Below are positions 32,335 through 41,446 of a stretch of DNA of 64,000 bases, piece by piece (positions within the stretch are counted from its first letter, which is position 1; each line of letters opens with the position of its first letter). The translations under genes were made by a program, and so were the position numbers. The notes below the pieces were generated by a model, which saw only the letters and a program-made list of their open reading frames with translations, had not been told where the DNA came from and ran no database searches. This stretch comes from Selenomonadaceae bacterium (GTDB taxonomy: Bacteria; Bacillota; Negativicutes; Selenomonadales; Selenomonadaceae): positions 143,787 to 207,786 of the forward strand of contig JAFXQM010000008.1 in the NCBI GenBank assembly GCA_017527075.1, written 5' to 3'.

Positions 32335-33645
32335 CTACTGCTTAACAGATTTCGCGAGCCGAATCAGGACGCGAGTTATCCTCAAGCCCTCGACCTCCTC
32401 GACGTAAAAAGTATTTCCCTCGAAGGCAGCCGATTGCCCGACGCGCGGTTCGCCGCCCAATTTGTCATTGAGCCAGCCGCCAACCGTGTCGACGTCCTCT
32501 TCCTCAATCTTAATCCCGAATTCGTCTTCCAATTCCTCAAGCAACATCAGCGCGTCGACGGAGTAAAGATTTTCGTCGCGCTTCTCGGAGTCGGGGCGTT
32601 CCTCGTCAAATTCATCTTGAATCTCGCCGACAATTTCCTCGACGATATCTTCAATCGTGACCATGCCGGCAGTCCCGCCGTATTCGTCGACGACAATCGC
32701 CAGCTGCGAACGATTTTTTTGCATCGTTTCCAGCAAAACGCTCACGTCCATGCTTTCGGGCACGAAGAAAACTTTTCGCGCCAATTTTTTTAAGCTCGGT
32801 TTGCGCTTGCCTTGAATCAAAAGTTTCGTCAAATCTTTTATGTGCAGGAAGCCGACGATATGATCTTTGTCCGCGTCGCAAATCGGGTAGCGGGTCATCT
32901 CCTCCTCCAGAATCGTCGCGAGATTTTCCTCGTAACTTTTATCCAGATAAAGGCAGACCATGTCGGGGCGCGGCACCATAATTTCTCGGACGTTGCGCTC
33001 GGTGAAATCGAAAACGTTGTCGACGAAATCAACTTCGGTGTCGTCGACGAGTCCCTGCTTGCGGCTCTCCTTCATGAGCAAACGAATTTCTTCGGGGTTG
33101 TGCGCGACTTCGCCTTCGGAAATCGTCAAGCCCAAGTGGTGACTGACGAAGCCCGCCGTCTTGTTGAGCAGCCACACGAACGGATACATGACCTTCCAAA
33201 AAATTATCATGGGCAGCGCGATGTTGAGCAAAATTTTTTCCGCCGCGGCAATCGCCATGGATTTTGGAGTGAGTTCGCCGAGGATGATGTGCATTGAAGT
33301 TATCAGCGAGAAGGCGAGCGCGAAAGAAATTGTGTGACCGACCGTTTCGCTGAAGCCGAGCGCGTGAATGGCGGGCGCAATTAATTTTGCCACGAACGGT
33401 TCGCCGACCCAGCCCAAGCCCAGCGACGCCAAAGTTATTCCCAGCTGCGTGACCGACAACGCCTCGTCGAGTTCGTCTATTAATTTCTTTGCGTACTTGG
33501 CGCGCGTGTTGCCCTCCTGAATCAAAGTTTCGAGCCGCGACGGTCTCATCTTCACGCAACAAAATTCCGCCGCCACGAAGAAGCCGTTCATTGCAATCAA
33601 AAAGAAAACCAAGAACGTGTTAAATAATATGGGCAAGATGTCCAT
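32335..33645 (-). CDS. CNNM/CorC-family (HlyC/TlyC) divalent cation transporter
   Basis: 436 residues. N-terminal DUF21 membrane domain with about four helices (residues 1-190; FFVAAEFCCVKMRPSRLETL is the conserved first block), two CBS domains (about 200-325; MVPRPDMVCL, then DEYGGTAGMVTIEDIVEEIVGEIQDE), and a C-terminal CorC_HlyC domain. The family exports Mg2+/Co2+ or acts in Na+-coupled Mg2+ efflux. ATG 33645 with GGAGG upstream is preferred over TTG 33648. Divergent from radA. Confidence 0.88.
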   Translation of the reverse strand: MDILPILFNTFLVFFLIAMNGFFVAAEFCCVKMRPSRLETLIQEGNTRAKYAKKLIDELDEALSVTQLGITLASLGLGWVGEPFVAKLIAPAIHALGFSETVGHTISFALAFSLITSMHIILGELTPKSMAIAAAEKILLNIALPMIIFWKVMYPFVWLLNKTAGFVSHHLGLTISEGEVAHNPEEIRLLMKESRKQGLVDDTEVDFVDNVFDFTERNVREIMVPRPDMVCLYLDKSYEENLATILEEEMTRYPICDADKDHIVGFLHIKDLTKLLIQGKRKPSLKKLARKVFFVPESMDVSVLLETMQKNRSQLAIVVDEYGGTAGMVTIEDIVEEIVGEIQDEFDEERPDSEKRDENLYSVDALMLLEELEDEFGIKIEEEDVDTVGGWLNDKLGGEPRVGQSAAFEGNTFYVEEVEGLRITRVLIRLAKSVKQ

Positions 33646-33674
33646 CAAAAAACCTCCGTTGAGTTTTAAAGCGG

Positions 33675-33703
33675 TTGAAAAAATTTTTCCCGCATTATAC
33701 TAT
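33675..33703 (+). promoter_or_regulatory. Promoter of radA
   Basis: TTGAAA (33675-33680), 17 bp, TACTAT (33698-33703), about 43 nt before the start. Confidence 0.6.
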
Positions 33704-33746
33704 CAGCGGCGGCAATCGACAAATATTTTTTTGAGGAGAAAACTTC

Positions 33747-35120
33747 ATGGCGAAAAAGAAAACGAAATACGTTTGCCAAGAGTGCGGCGCGGAATCGGTC
33801 AAGTGGCTGGGCAAGTGTCCGACATGCGGGCAATGGAATACACTCGTCGAGGAGGAAGAATTTCCTGCCGAAGAAAAAAAATCTCACGCGCTGACGACGA
33901 CCTTCGAGCTTCCGAAAAAAATCGCCGATGTCGACATGACGGAGCTGCCCAGATTCATGACGGGTTCGGGCGAGCTGGACAGAGTGTTGGGCGGCGGGTT
34001 AATCCCCGGCTCAATAATTTTAATCGCGGGCGACCCGGGCGTCGGCAAATCGAGTTTGACATTGGCGGTCTGCGCGAACGTGGCACGCGGCGGAAAAAAA
34101 GTTTTGTACGTGACGGGCGAAGAGAGTTCACAGCAAATCCGCATGCGAGCCGAGCGACTGAACGCGTTGGCGGACGAGCTTTACATTTGCGCGGAAAATA
34201 ATTTCGAGCGAATCACTCATCACGTCGAAAAACTTCAGCCCGAACTTTTAATCGTCGATTCGATTCAAACAATTTATCGAACGGGAATTGAGAGCGCGCC
34301 GGGCAGTGTGTCGCAGGTGCGCGAATGTGCGGCGGGTCTCATGCGCCTGTCAAAAAGTTTGTGCGTGACGACGTTCATCATCGGGCACGTGACCAAGGAC
34401 GGGAGCCTGGCGGGTCCGCGCGTGCTGGAACACATCGTCGACACGGTTTTATTTTTTGAGGGCGAACGCAATGCCGACTTCAGAGTTTTGCGCGCGATAA
34501 AAAATCGATTCGGGGCGACGAGTGAAATCGGGCTCTTCGACATGCGCGACACCGGCTTGGAGGACGTACCCGACGCGTCGAAATTATTTTTGCCCGAACG
34601 CGCCGACGACATTGGCAGCGTGATTGTCCCGACGGTCGAAGGCACGCGCCCGCTCCTCGTCGAAGTGCAAGCACTCGTCGCGCCGACACCCATCATGCCG
34701 CCGCGCAGGACGAGCGATTCGGTCGACGTAAAACGAATTCAACTTTTGCTGGCGGTTTTGGAGAAGCGATTGCATTTGAGCATCGGACCGTGCGACGTTT
34801 ACGTGAAGACGGCGGGCGGAATAAAAATCGACGAGCCCGCGACGGATTTGCCGCTGGCGGTGGCTTTGGCGTCGAGTTTCGCCAACAGAAAACTTTTGCC
34901 GCAATGTGTCATCTTCGGCGAGGTCGGCTTGAGCGGAGAAGTGCGCGCGGTGAGCAAGGCACGGCAGCGCGTCGACGAATCAATCCGCATGGGCTTCACG
35001 AACATCATCCTGCCGAAGAAAAATTTTCACGAGGTGTCGAAGGCGGCGGACAGAGCAAACCTTCTGCCCGTGAATAATCTTCGCGACGCCCTGAAAATTT
35101 CCATGCCGAGGGAAAGCTGA
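33747..35120 (+). CDS. radA: DNA repair protein RadA (Sms)
   Basis: 457 residues. N-terminal C4 zinc finger (CQECGAES...CPTCGQW), RecA-like ATPase with Walker A GDPGVGKSS, the RadA-specific KNRFG motif (KNRFGATSEIGLF), and a C-terminal Lon-protease-like domain. A branch-migration helicase in recombinational repair. GAGGAGAAAACTTC precedes ATG 33747. Stop codon is 1 nt before hemW, so the two are co-transcribed. Confidence 0.95.
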   Translation: MAKKKTKYVCQECGAESVKWLGKCPTCGQWNTLVEEEEFPAEEKKSHALTTTFELPKKIADVDMTELPRFMTGSGELDRVLGGGLIPGSIILIAGDPGVGKSSLTLAVCANVARGGKKVLYVTGEESSQQIRMRAERLNALADELYICAENNFERITHHVEKLQPELLIVDSIQTIYRTGIESAPGSVSQVRECAAGLMRLSKSLCVTTFIIGHVTKDGSLAGPRVLEHIVDTVLFFEGERNADFRVLRAIKNRFGATSEIGLFDMRDTGLEDVPDASKLFLPERADDIGSVIVPTVEGTRPLLVEVQALVAPTPIMPPRRTSDSVDVKRIQLLLAVLEKRLHLSIGPCDVYVKTAGGIKIDEPATDLPLAVALASSFANRKLLPQCVIFGEVGLSGEVRAVSKARQRVDESIRMGFTNIILPKKNFHEVSKAADRANLLPVNNLRDALKISMPRES

Positions 35121-35121
35121 C

Positions 35122-36225
35122 ATGATTTATATTCACATTCCGTTCTGCCGGCGCAAGTGCAATTACTGCGCGTTCAACTCCAAGGTCGGCGGCGCGGACG
35201 AAAAAAATTTTTACGTGGCGGCTCTGGTCGACGAAATAAATTCCCGCGGCGATTCTTCGGCGGTCGAGACGATTTACTTCGGCGGCGGCACTCCCACGAC
35301 TTTGACGATTAATCAGCTGGAAAAAATTTTGGGCGCGGTCAGAAAAAATTTTCGCGTGGACGCGCGGGCGGAAATCACAATCGAGGCGAACCCCGGCACC
35401 GTCGACGAAAATTTTCTGCGCGGGCTGAAAAATTTGGGCTTCAATCGATTGAGTTTGGGCGTGCAGAGTTTCGACGACGCGCTTTTAAAAATTCTCGGAC
35501 GGATTCACGATTCGCGGGCGGCGATTGAAACCGTCACGCGCGCGAGAAAATTTTTCTCCAACGTCAGCGTCGATTTAATGTACGGCTTGCCGACGCAGAC
35601 GCTTGCCGCTCTTCGCCGCGACGTTGAAACTTTGAAAAGCCTTGACGTTCAGCACGTGTCGATTTACGGCTTGGAGGTCGAAGAGGGCACGAAATTTTTT
35701 GAGCTCGCCCGCGAAGGGAAATTGAACTTGCCTGCCGAAAATGTTTGCGCTGACATGTACGACTTCATCACGCAGACGCTCCCGACGCTCGGTTATCATC
35801 GATACGAAGTCAGCAACTTCGCCCGAAAAAATTTTGAGAGCCGACACAATCTCGGTTACTGGACGGGCAAAAAATATTTCGGCTTCGGGGCGGGCGCGCA
35901 CAGCTTCGACGGGCGGCTGAGGACTTCAAACGTTCGCGACGTGAAAACTTACATTGAGAAAAAATTTTCCGTCGTTGAAGAGGTCGTCACTCGCCAAGCC
36001 GCCATGGAAGAATTTTGTTTCCTCGGCTTGCGGCTCGTCGACGGAATCAGCGCGCGCAACTTTGAAAAAAATTTCGGCGCGAGTATCTTCGACGTGTTCG
36101 GTGCGGTCATCGAAAAAAATTTTCGGCGCGGCTTGCTTGAAGTTGACGGCGACAAAATTTTTCTGACGACGCGCGGCATGAGCTTGGGCAATGAAGTCTT
36201 CGCGGATTTTCTTCTCCCCTCTTGA
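35122..36225 (+). CDS. hemW: Radical SAM heme chaperone HemW
   Basis: 367 residues. Radical SAM cluster motif CRRKCNYCAF (C-x3-C-x2-C, as in HemW/HemN-like proteins), YFGGGTPTTL, ANPGTVDEN and the HemW_C domain (RHNLGYWTGKKYFGFGAGAHSF). HemW-type proteins bind heme and hand it to membrane enzymes; they lack coproporphyrinogen oxidase activity. ATG 35122 lies directly after the radA TGA. The downstream 280 bp hold no gene but several hairpins. Confidence 0.9.
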   Translation: MIYIHIPFCRRKCNYCAFNSKVGGADEKNFYVAALVDEINSRGDSSAVETIYFGGGTPTTLTINQLEKILGAVRKNFRVDARAEITIEANPGTVDENFLRGLKNLGFNRLSLGVQSFDDALLKILGRIHDSRAAIETVTRARKFFSNVSVDLMYGLPTQTLAALRRDVETLKSLDVQHVSIYGLEVEEGTKFFELAREGKLNLPAENVCADMYDFITQTLPTLGYHRYEVSNFARKNFESRHNLGYWTGKKYFGFGAGAHSFDGRLRTSNVRDVKTYIEKKFSVVEEVVTRQAAMEEFCFLGLRLVDGISARNFEKNFGASIFDVFGAVIEKNFRRGLLEVDGDKIFLTTRGMSLGNEVFADFLLPS

Positions 36226-36507
36226 CGCAAGAGTGGAGACGCAGAACCTTTTGTCAATGCTTGGGCGCGTCGTGCTCTTCGGGCTGAGAAATATTTTTTG
36301 TCTTATTGAACCTTCTTTTCTTTTGCTCACCCAAAAGAAAAGAAGCAAAAGAAAAGGGAGCCTCGCGGGGGCGTTGGTCGCTCGTGATTCGGCGGTTAAG
36401 GTAACCCGCGACCTGGTGTGCGCCGGATGACGCCATCACGGCGTCAGACGCGGCGCGGCCGTCATCCATGACGGCCTCAATATTCGTCGATTTAAGGAAG
36501 TGTTTTC
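36226..36507. other. Gene-free hairpin-rich intergenic region
   Basis: Three perfect stem-loops. (1) CTTCTTTTCTTTTG (36312-36325) pairs with CAAAAGAAAAGAAG (36332-36345), followed by the direct repeat CAAAAGAAAAGGG. (2) TGACGCC-atcac-GGCGTCA (36428-36446). (3) GCCGTCAT-cc-ATGACGGC (36458-36475). The first may terminate radA-hemW; the others lie just before the next gene's SD. No convincing ORF. Confidence 0.7.
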
Positions 36508-37404
36508 GTGAAAAAATTTTTGACGGCGGTCGCGTTGCTGCTGATGATGGCGACGAGCGCGGACGCCGCGATTTATCGGCAGGGAATTATTTACGTGATT
36601 TACGACGAGACGGGCGAACGCTCCGTGACGAACAAGGCGGACGTGAACTCGAACGGCGTGCCCGACGTGGTGGAGGATATCGCCACGCAAGTCAACGCCG
36701 CCCGCGAAGTTTTTCAAGGCGTCTTCAATTTCCCCGACCCGCTCAACGCCGCGCGCTTCAAAAACGTTTCGTCGATTGAAATTAACATCGAGGCGAAAGA
36801 CGCTTTGAAGTTCAACGGCTTGGCTTACAGCACGGTGAGAAAAAAATCTGCGCACGACCCGAACGAGCGCGCGCTCCACTTCAAAGTTGCCAACACGATT
36901 AATCCGCACACGAGCTCCACGCCCGCGCACGAATATTTTCATCTGGTTCAATACAGCGCGACGTATTTCCGCAACGCCTGGTACTTGGAGGGCATGGCGC
37001 GTTGGTCGCAGGATTCCGTGGCGAAAATAAATTATCCCGACGGCGCGGACATCCACTTCAAACTAAAGAGCAAATCGGCGGAGGAAAAAATTTTCAAAGG
37101 CAAGTATGACATGGCGGACTTCCTGTGGTATCCGCTGGCGGTGAACATGCGCGATAAGGTGACATTGCCCGCCGAGTTGGTCGCCAAGTACAGATACGTC
37201 GACGGCGCGCCCGTTTTCCAAGACGACATCATCTTCGGACCGAATGTCATGCTGAAAATTTTGCGCGTGCTCAAGTCCAAAGAAAATCTCGCGGCGGAAA
37301 AATTCGGCGGCGTGAAAGAGTGGCGCAAAAAAGGTCAGCGCGCCGAGCTCAACAACGAATTTATTTTGGAGAGCGTCAGAGAGGTTTATCATGGAAAATT
37401 TTAA
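36508..37404 (+). CDS. Secreted gluzincin-like zinc metalloprotease
   Basis: 298 residues. Sec signal MKKFLTAVALLLMMATSADA. Zinc motif HEYFH (HExxH) in TPAHEYFHLVQY, with the likely third ligand Glu 22-24 residues later in WYLEGMARWSQD; this resembles MXAN_6640-type putative metalloproteases. A DVNSNGVPDVVED stretch near residue 46 looks like a calcium loop. GTG 36508 follows AAGGAAG. The 3' end overlaps the next gene by 14 nt. Probably a periplasmic or surface protease; substrate unknown. Confidence 0.7.
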   Translation: MKKFLTAVALLLMMATSADAAIYRQGIIYVIYDETGERSVTNKADVNSNGVPDVVEDIATQVNAAREVFQGVFNFPDPLNAARFKNVSSIEINIEAKDALKFNGLAYSTVRKKSAHDPNERALHFKVANTINPHTSSTPAHEYFHLVQYSATYFRNAWYLEGMARWSQDSVAKINYPDGADIHFKLKSKSAEEKIFKGKYDMADFLWYPLAVNMRDKVTLPAELVAKYRYVDGAPVFQDDIIFGPNVMLKILRVLKSKENLAAEKFGGVKEWRKKGQRAELNNEFILESVREVYHGKF

Positions 37405-38032
37405 AACGGTGGCGGGCGGAGAAATTTTTTCTGCGGCTTACGAGGTGAACAAGTCAAAATTTTTTTCGCACGTCATGCACGTGGAGACGGAGGAGGAGGC
37501 GCGCGAATTCGTGCTGAGCATTCGGAAAAAATTTTTCGACGCAACGCACAACTGCAGCGCGTGGGTTCTCGGCGAACGCGGCGACAAACAGAAATCGAAT
37601 GACGACGGAGAGCCCGGCGGCACTGCCGGCAATCCGATTCTCGATGCGATAAAAAAGAATGAGCTGACAAATTGCGCGGTGGTCGTCACGCGATATTTCG
37701 GCGGGATAAAACTCGGCGCGGGCGGATTGATTCGCGCGTACTCGCACACCGCCGCACTCGGTCTGGCCGCCGCCGTTCACGTCCGGATGACTGCCTTTCG
37801 AAAAATTTCTCTGACGCTTGAGTATAATTTCCTGGCGACGGTCGAAAATTTTTTGCGCAAAAAAAAAATCCGCGTCGCGAGCACCGATTACGCCGACGTC
37901 GTGACGCTGGAGATTTTACTTTTGCCCGCGCAAGTTGAAAATTTTTTGGTCGCGCTGAACGATTTGACCGCCGCGAATTTTTTGCACGAGGAGCTTGGAG
38001 AAATTCTTATCCCCATCGAAGTCCCCCGTTGA
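37391..38032 (+). CDS. yigZ: YigZ/IMPACT-family protein
   Basis: 213 residues, usual length. N-terminal UPF0029 domain with DKQKSNDDGEPGGTAGNPIL and VVVTRYFGGIKLGAGGLIRAY, the defining signature; a C-terminal ferredoxin-like DUF1949 domain follows. The family is linked to translation control in eukaryotes (IMPACT); the bacterial role is unclear. ATG 37391 lies inside the protease gene, whose codons supply the GAGAGG ribosome site, so the pair is coupled. Confidence 0.88.
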   Translation: MENFKTVAGGEIFSAAYEVNKSKFFSHVMHVETEEEAREFVLSIRKKFFDATHNCSAWVLGERGDKQKSNDDGEPGGTAGNPILDAIKKNELTNCAVVVTRYFGGIKLGAGGLIRAYSHTAALGLAAAVHVRMTAFRKISLTLEYNFLATVENFLRKKKIRVASTDYADVVTLEILLLPAQVENFLVALNDLTAANFLHEELGEILIPIEVPR

Positions 38033-38042
38033 TTCGCAAACA

Positions 38043-38073
38043 AAAAGGGAGAGGTTAATCGCCTCTCCCTTTT
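38043..38073. terminator. Bidirectional terminator
   Basis: AAAGGGAGAGG (38044-38054), loop TTAATCG, CCTCTCCCTTT (38062-38072). It separates convergent yigZ and the PRD regulator gene, whose stop codon overlaps the stem's end. Confidence 0.85.
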
Positions 38074-40159
38074 AAATTAATTCTTTGAACTTTCCCTTGT
38101 AAAAGTCCTCAAAAATTTTCGTGACTTCGCGCTGAATCTCTGAGCCGTCGCCCTCGTGAAGAATTTCAATGAAGCCCCAGCGGTCGAGCAGAACGGAGGC
38201 AATGTGACCAATCGTTTCCAGCGTGAATTCGTCGGCGTCGAGCGGCGCGAGCAGGACAATCGCCGTGCGAACAATTTCTCCGTCGTCGGGATAAACGAAA
38301 CCCTCGCCGAGCTGAAGAATCCCGAAGGCAGCCGCCTTGACCGCCGCGCACTTGCAGTGGAGCAAAATCATGTGCCGCCCGATAATCAGCGTCGAGCCTT
38401 TGTCCTCGCGCAGGAGAAGTTCCTTGGAAATTTCCGCGCGGCTTCGGTCGTCCTCGCCGGCAATCTTGCCCGCCAAGTCGCAGGCGTCGTTTATGTTGAA
38501 AATTTTTTCGCGGACGTAAAAATAATTCGTCATGAGCTCTTGAATCGCCCGCCCGTATGAATTCATCTTGCGCAAGCCTTCCGTGAACGGCGGACGCGGC
38601 TCAAACTCCTCGGCACTCGCCAAAAATTCTTTGTTCTGCCGAGAAAGCTCCGCCTCAATTTTTTTCCTGTCCTCCTCAATCATGGCGGCGTTGACGACGA
38701 CAACTTTTTTTTCGACGCGCGGAATCGGCACCGTGGAAATTATAAACTCAAAATCTTTGGCGGCAATGTAATCGGAATTAATTTCCAGAATCGGAACCTC
38801 GTCGACGATTTTGAGCGTGGGAAAGTTCGCGCGAAGTCTGCTCGCCAAAAGCCGCGAAGTGCCCATGCCCGTCGGACACGCCACCACCACCCGATGAACC
38901 GCGTGGGAAAATTTTTCGCTGTCGGAAAGAGCCGCGCCCAAGTGCATGGCAATGTACGCAATCTCCGCGTCGGGCAAAGTCGCTCCGACCTCCGCTTCGA
39001 CCTCCGCCACGCATTTTCTCGTCAGGCTCATCAGTTCGGGGTAATGCTGTTGAATCTCGCCGAGCAGCGGGTTGCGGATGTCCATGTGCATTTTCAGGCG
39101 GCTTATCGTCGGCGCAAGGTGATTGACCAGCCCCGCCAGCAAATTTTGATTCTTTTCGATGTCGCGCCCCGTGATTTTCGCCGCGCGCTTCATAATCTGC
39201 CGCGCCAATGTCACCAGCCGAAAATTATCCATCATGGGAATCGTTCCGAGACTCGCCGAGCTGTAACGGCTCCGCGCGCCGAGGATGTGCATGGTGATGT
39301 AACAAACTTCACTCGCGGGCACGTCGACCGCGAACGCCGCAGAAATTTTTTCCGCCAAATTTTTCGCCGCAGAAAATTCTCTGGTGCCTCTCACTCGCCC
39401 GCAAGTTTGCGCGTCGAGTTTAATCGCCTCGTGATTTTTTATCCGCCGCAAAACCAGCGACAGGTGCACGACCAATCCGATGAACGCGTTGTCCGAAAGT
39501 TTGTAACCCAAATCGTTTTCCGTCACGCGAATCATTTGCTCCAGCCGCCGCCACTCACCCGCGTCAATCAGCTCCAACAAAAACTTCGACACTTGCGCGA
39601 CGGGCTGTTCCTCAGGCAAATTGTCTTGCATTAAATTCAGCAGCCGCTCTTCGCCGACGTGTTCATAAATATAGCGGACAATCGCCCGCCGCAAATCTCT
39701 TTCGTCGCCGAGTAAGCTCACGCCCAGCCCCGGCTTGCGCAAAAGTTTTAAGCCCTGTTCGCGAAACCAATCCTCCAACTTGTCCAAGTCATTGCTTATC
39801 GTCGAATCCGTCACGTGCACCGCCGACGACAGCACGAAAAGTTTTATCGGCTCGCGGCTCGAAAGCAGTTGGCTGATGATGATTGAGCGTCGCTCGCTCG
39901 GAGTGTACTCGCGTTTTTCCATGGACTTGAGCCGTTGCGCCAGCGCGTATCGTTTAACTTCGCTGCCGACGACTTTTATGCCCGCGCCCGATTTTTTTTC
40001 CAACCGCAGACCGATTTTGTCCAAAAGTTCTTCGACCTTGGGCAGTTGTCGCGAAATTGTTTTTGAGCTGACCGACAGCCGCGCGCCGATGTCCGCCGTC
40101 GTTCGGAATTCATTTTCTTGCAGAAGTAATTTCAAAATATCGCGCGTCCGCTGCTCCAT
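38072..40159 (-). CDS. BglG/MtlR-type PRD transcription regulator with EIIB and EIIA domains
   Basis: 695 residues. Order: HTH (about 1-65, TTADIGARLSVSSKTISRQL), second HTH (Mga-like, about 85-160), PRD1 and PRD2 (about 185-400, with YITMHILGA and YIAMHLGAAL), PTS EIIB (about 405-490, P-loop CPTGMGTSRLLA), EIIA-type domain (about 545-690, phospho-His in ILLHCKCAAV). Such activators respond to sugar phosphotransferase status. No PTS permease or sugar gene is nearby, so the target is remote or lost. ATG 40159 with AGGAG upstream; that AGGAG abuts the second MITE, which separates it from hypE. Confidence 0.88.
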   Translation of the reverse strand: MEQRTRDILKLLLQENEFRTTADIGARLSVSSKTISRQLPKVEELLDKIGLRLEKKSGAGIKVVGSEVKRYALAQRLKSMEKREYTPSERRSIIISQLLSSREPIKLFVLSSAVHVTDSTISNDLDKLEDWFREQGLKLLRKPGLGVSLLGDERDLRRAIVRYIYEHVGEERLLNLMQDNLPEEQPVAQVSKFLLELIDAGEWRRLEQMIRVTENDLGYKLSDNAFIGLVVHLSLVLRRIKNHEAIKLDAQTCGRVRGTREFSAAKNLAEKISAAFAVDVPASEVCYITMHILGARSRYSSASLGTIPMMDNFRLVTLARQIMKRAAKITGRDIEKNQNLLAGLVNHLAPTISRLKMHMDIRNPLLGEIQQHYPELMSLTRKCVAEVEAEVGATLPDAEIAYIAMHLGAALSDSEKFSHAVHRVVVACPTGMGTSRLLASRLRANFPTLKIVDEVPILEINSDYIAAKDFEFIISTVPIPRVEKKVVVVNAAMIEEDRKKIEAELSRQNKEFLASAEEFEPRPPFTEGLRKMNSYGRAIQELMTNYFYVREKIFNINDACDLAGKIAGEDDRSRAEISKELLLREDKGSTLIIGRHMILLHCKCAAVKAAAFGILQLGEGFVYPDDGEIVRTAIVLLAPLDADEFTLETIGHIASVLLDRWGFIEILHEGDGSEIQREVTKIFEDFYKGKFKELI

Positions 40160-40171
40160 CAAATCATCTCC

Positions 40172-40327
40172 TAGGGTGTGTTGAAAAATTCAAACTCACT
40201 ATGTGACGAGGAATTTTTTCGACTGACGAGGCGCAAGCGCGAAGGTGTAGTAAGCTACAGCGAGCGCGCGGCAACGACGTCAGACGGAAAAATAACCGTC
40301 ACTTGCCGAATTTATCAACAGACCCTA
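40172..40327. mobile_element. 156-bp palindromic MITE, copy 2
   Basis: Begins TAGGGTGTGTTGAAAAATTC and ends GAATTTATCAACAGACCCTA: 19-nt inverted ends with two mismatches, TA at both sides. The interior has the same self-complementary layout as copy 1; the central stem is TGTAG-taag-CTACA instead of TGTAC-tgag-GTACA. One end forms the hypE stop codon (TAG, 40327-40325); the other end provides the first base of the regulator's AGGAG site. Confidence 0.8.
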
Positions 40328-41320
40328 ACAAATGCGCGGAACAAGTTCGCCCGCCGGCATATCGACAATCCTCACGCCGCCGAGTGCCGTCCTCAAGCCG
40401 ACACGTCCCGCCGAGTTCGCGACAACCTCTCCGACTTCCGCCGCGTCGAAGCCGTAAATATTTTTCTTCATGACCGACAAAATTTTTTCAGCTGACTCAG
40501 CGGGCACGACCGCGACGATTTTTCCTTCGTTGGCGAGCTCCAGCACGTCGAAGCCGAGAATATCGCACACGCCCCTGACTTCCTCGCGCACGGGAATTTT
40601 TTCTTCGTCGAGCAAAATCCCGACGTTCGCCGCCCGGGCAATCTCGTTGAGCACCGCCGCCACTCCTCCGCGCGTCGCGTCCCTGAGCATGGCAATCTTC
40701 GGCTCCACACTCAACATTTCCCGAATCATTTTGTTCAGCGGCGCACAGTCCGATTTAATTTCTTCGGGCAGCTCCAGTCCGTGCCGCTCCGCAAGAATCG
40801 TCGTCGCGTGGTCGCCGAGTGTGCCCGACACCAAAACTTTCATGCCCGCGCAAATTTTTTTCGCCGAGATGTCCGCGCCGTCAATCAGTTCGCCGACGCC
40901 CGCCGTGTTGATGAAAATTCCGTCCGCCTGCCCGCGCCCGACGACTTTCGTGTCGCCCGTGACGATTTTAACTTCAGCCTCGCGCGCCGCCTCCGCCATC
41001 GACGCGACGATTTTTTTCAGCGCGTCGAAGTCAAAGCCTTCCTCCAAAATCACGCCGACGGAAATATATTTCGGCACCGCGCCCGTCACCGCCAAGTCAT
41101 TGACCGTGCCGCAAATCGACAGCTTGCCGATATCTCCGCCGCGAAAAAAAATCGGGCGAACAACGTAACTGTCGGTCGTCATCGCCAACTTTCCAATCTT
41201 CGCGCCGTCGTGGAGCTCGTGCAAAATTTCGTTGTCGAAGGCGGGCAAAATTATTTCGTGCAAAAGTTCCGCGCTCAACTTTCCGCCCGCGCCGTGTGCC
41301 GTCAAAATTTTTTTGCTCAT
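40325..41320 (-). CDS. hypE: Hydrogenase maturation protein HypE
   Basis: 331 residues. HypE dehydrates a thiocarboxamide on its C-terminal Cys to make the cyanide ligand of [NiFe] hydrogenase. PurM-like ATP-binding domains: AHGAGGKLSAELLHEIILPAF, TTDSYVVRPIFFRGGDIG and RDATRGGVAAVLNEIA. The C-terminus ends in LVPRIC, with the required terminal Cys. Start ATG 41320 (GGGAG upstream) is chosen because the in-frame ATG 41356 overlaps the -10 box. Stop is made by the MITE end. hypC and hypF are absent here. Confidence 0.93.
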   Translation of the reverse strand: MSKKILTAHGAGGKLSAELLHEIILPAFDNEILHELHDGAKIGKLAMTTDSYVVRPIFFRGGDIGKLSICGTVNDLAVTGAVPKYISVGVILEEGFDFDALKKIVASMAEAAREAEVKIVTGDTKVVGRGQADGIFINTAGVGELIDGADISAKKICAGMKVLVSGTLGDHATTILAERHGLELPEEIKSDCAPLNKMIREMLSVEPKIAMLRDATRGGVAAVLNEIARAANVGILLDEEKIPVREEVRGVCDILGFDVLELANEGKIVAVVPAESAEKILSVMKKNIYGFDAAEVGEVVANSAGRVGLRTALGGVRIVDMPAGELVPRIC

Positions 41321-41355
41321 AAAATTTTCTCCCGTAAAAATTTTTCCGCGCGCCA

Positions 41356-41384
41356 ATCATACACCACTTGCTTTGACTTTGCAA
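41356..41384 (-). promoter_or_regulatory. Promoter of hypE
   Basis: Minus strand TTGCAA (41379-41384), 17 bp, TATGAT (41356-41361), 36 nt before the start codon. It follows the hypD terminator, so hypE is separately transcribed. Confidence 0.7.
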
Positions 41385-41401
41385 AATCATTTGCGCCGAA
41401 A

Positions 41402-41443
41402 AAAATTTGAGCCCCACAGAAATTTTCCGTGAGGCTCTTTTTT
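41402..41443 (-). terminator. Terminator of hypD
   Basis: Minus strand GAGCCTCACGG (41437-41427), loop, CTGTGGGGCTC (41419-41409), then AAATTTTTTT. Lies 4-10 bp after the hypD stop. Confidence 0.8.
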
Positions 41444-41446
41444 TGT

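Noticed and set aside
36191..36430. ORF over the hairpin cluster after hemW
   Set aside because: Overlaps hemW, reads through perfect hairpins, and has no ribosome site.
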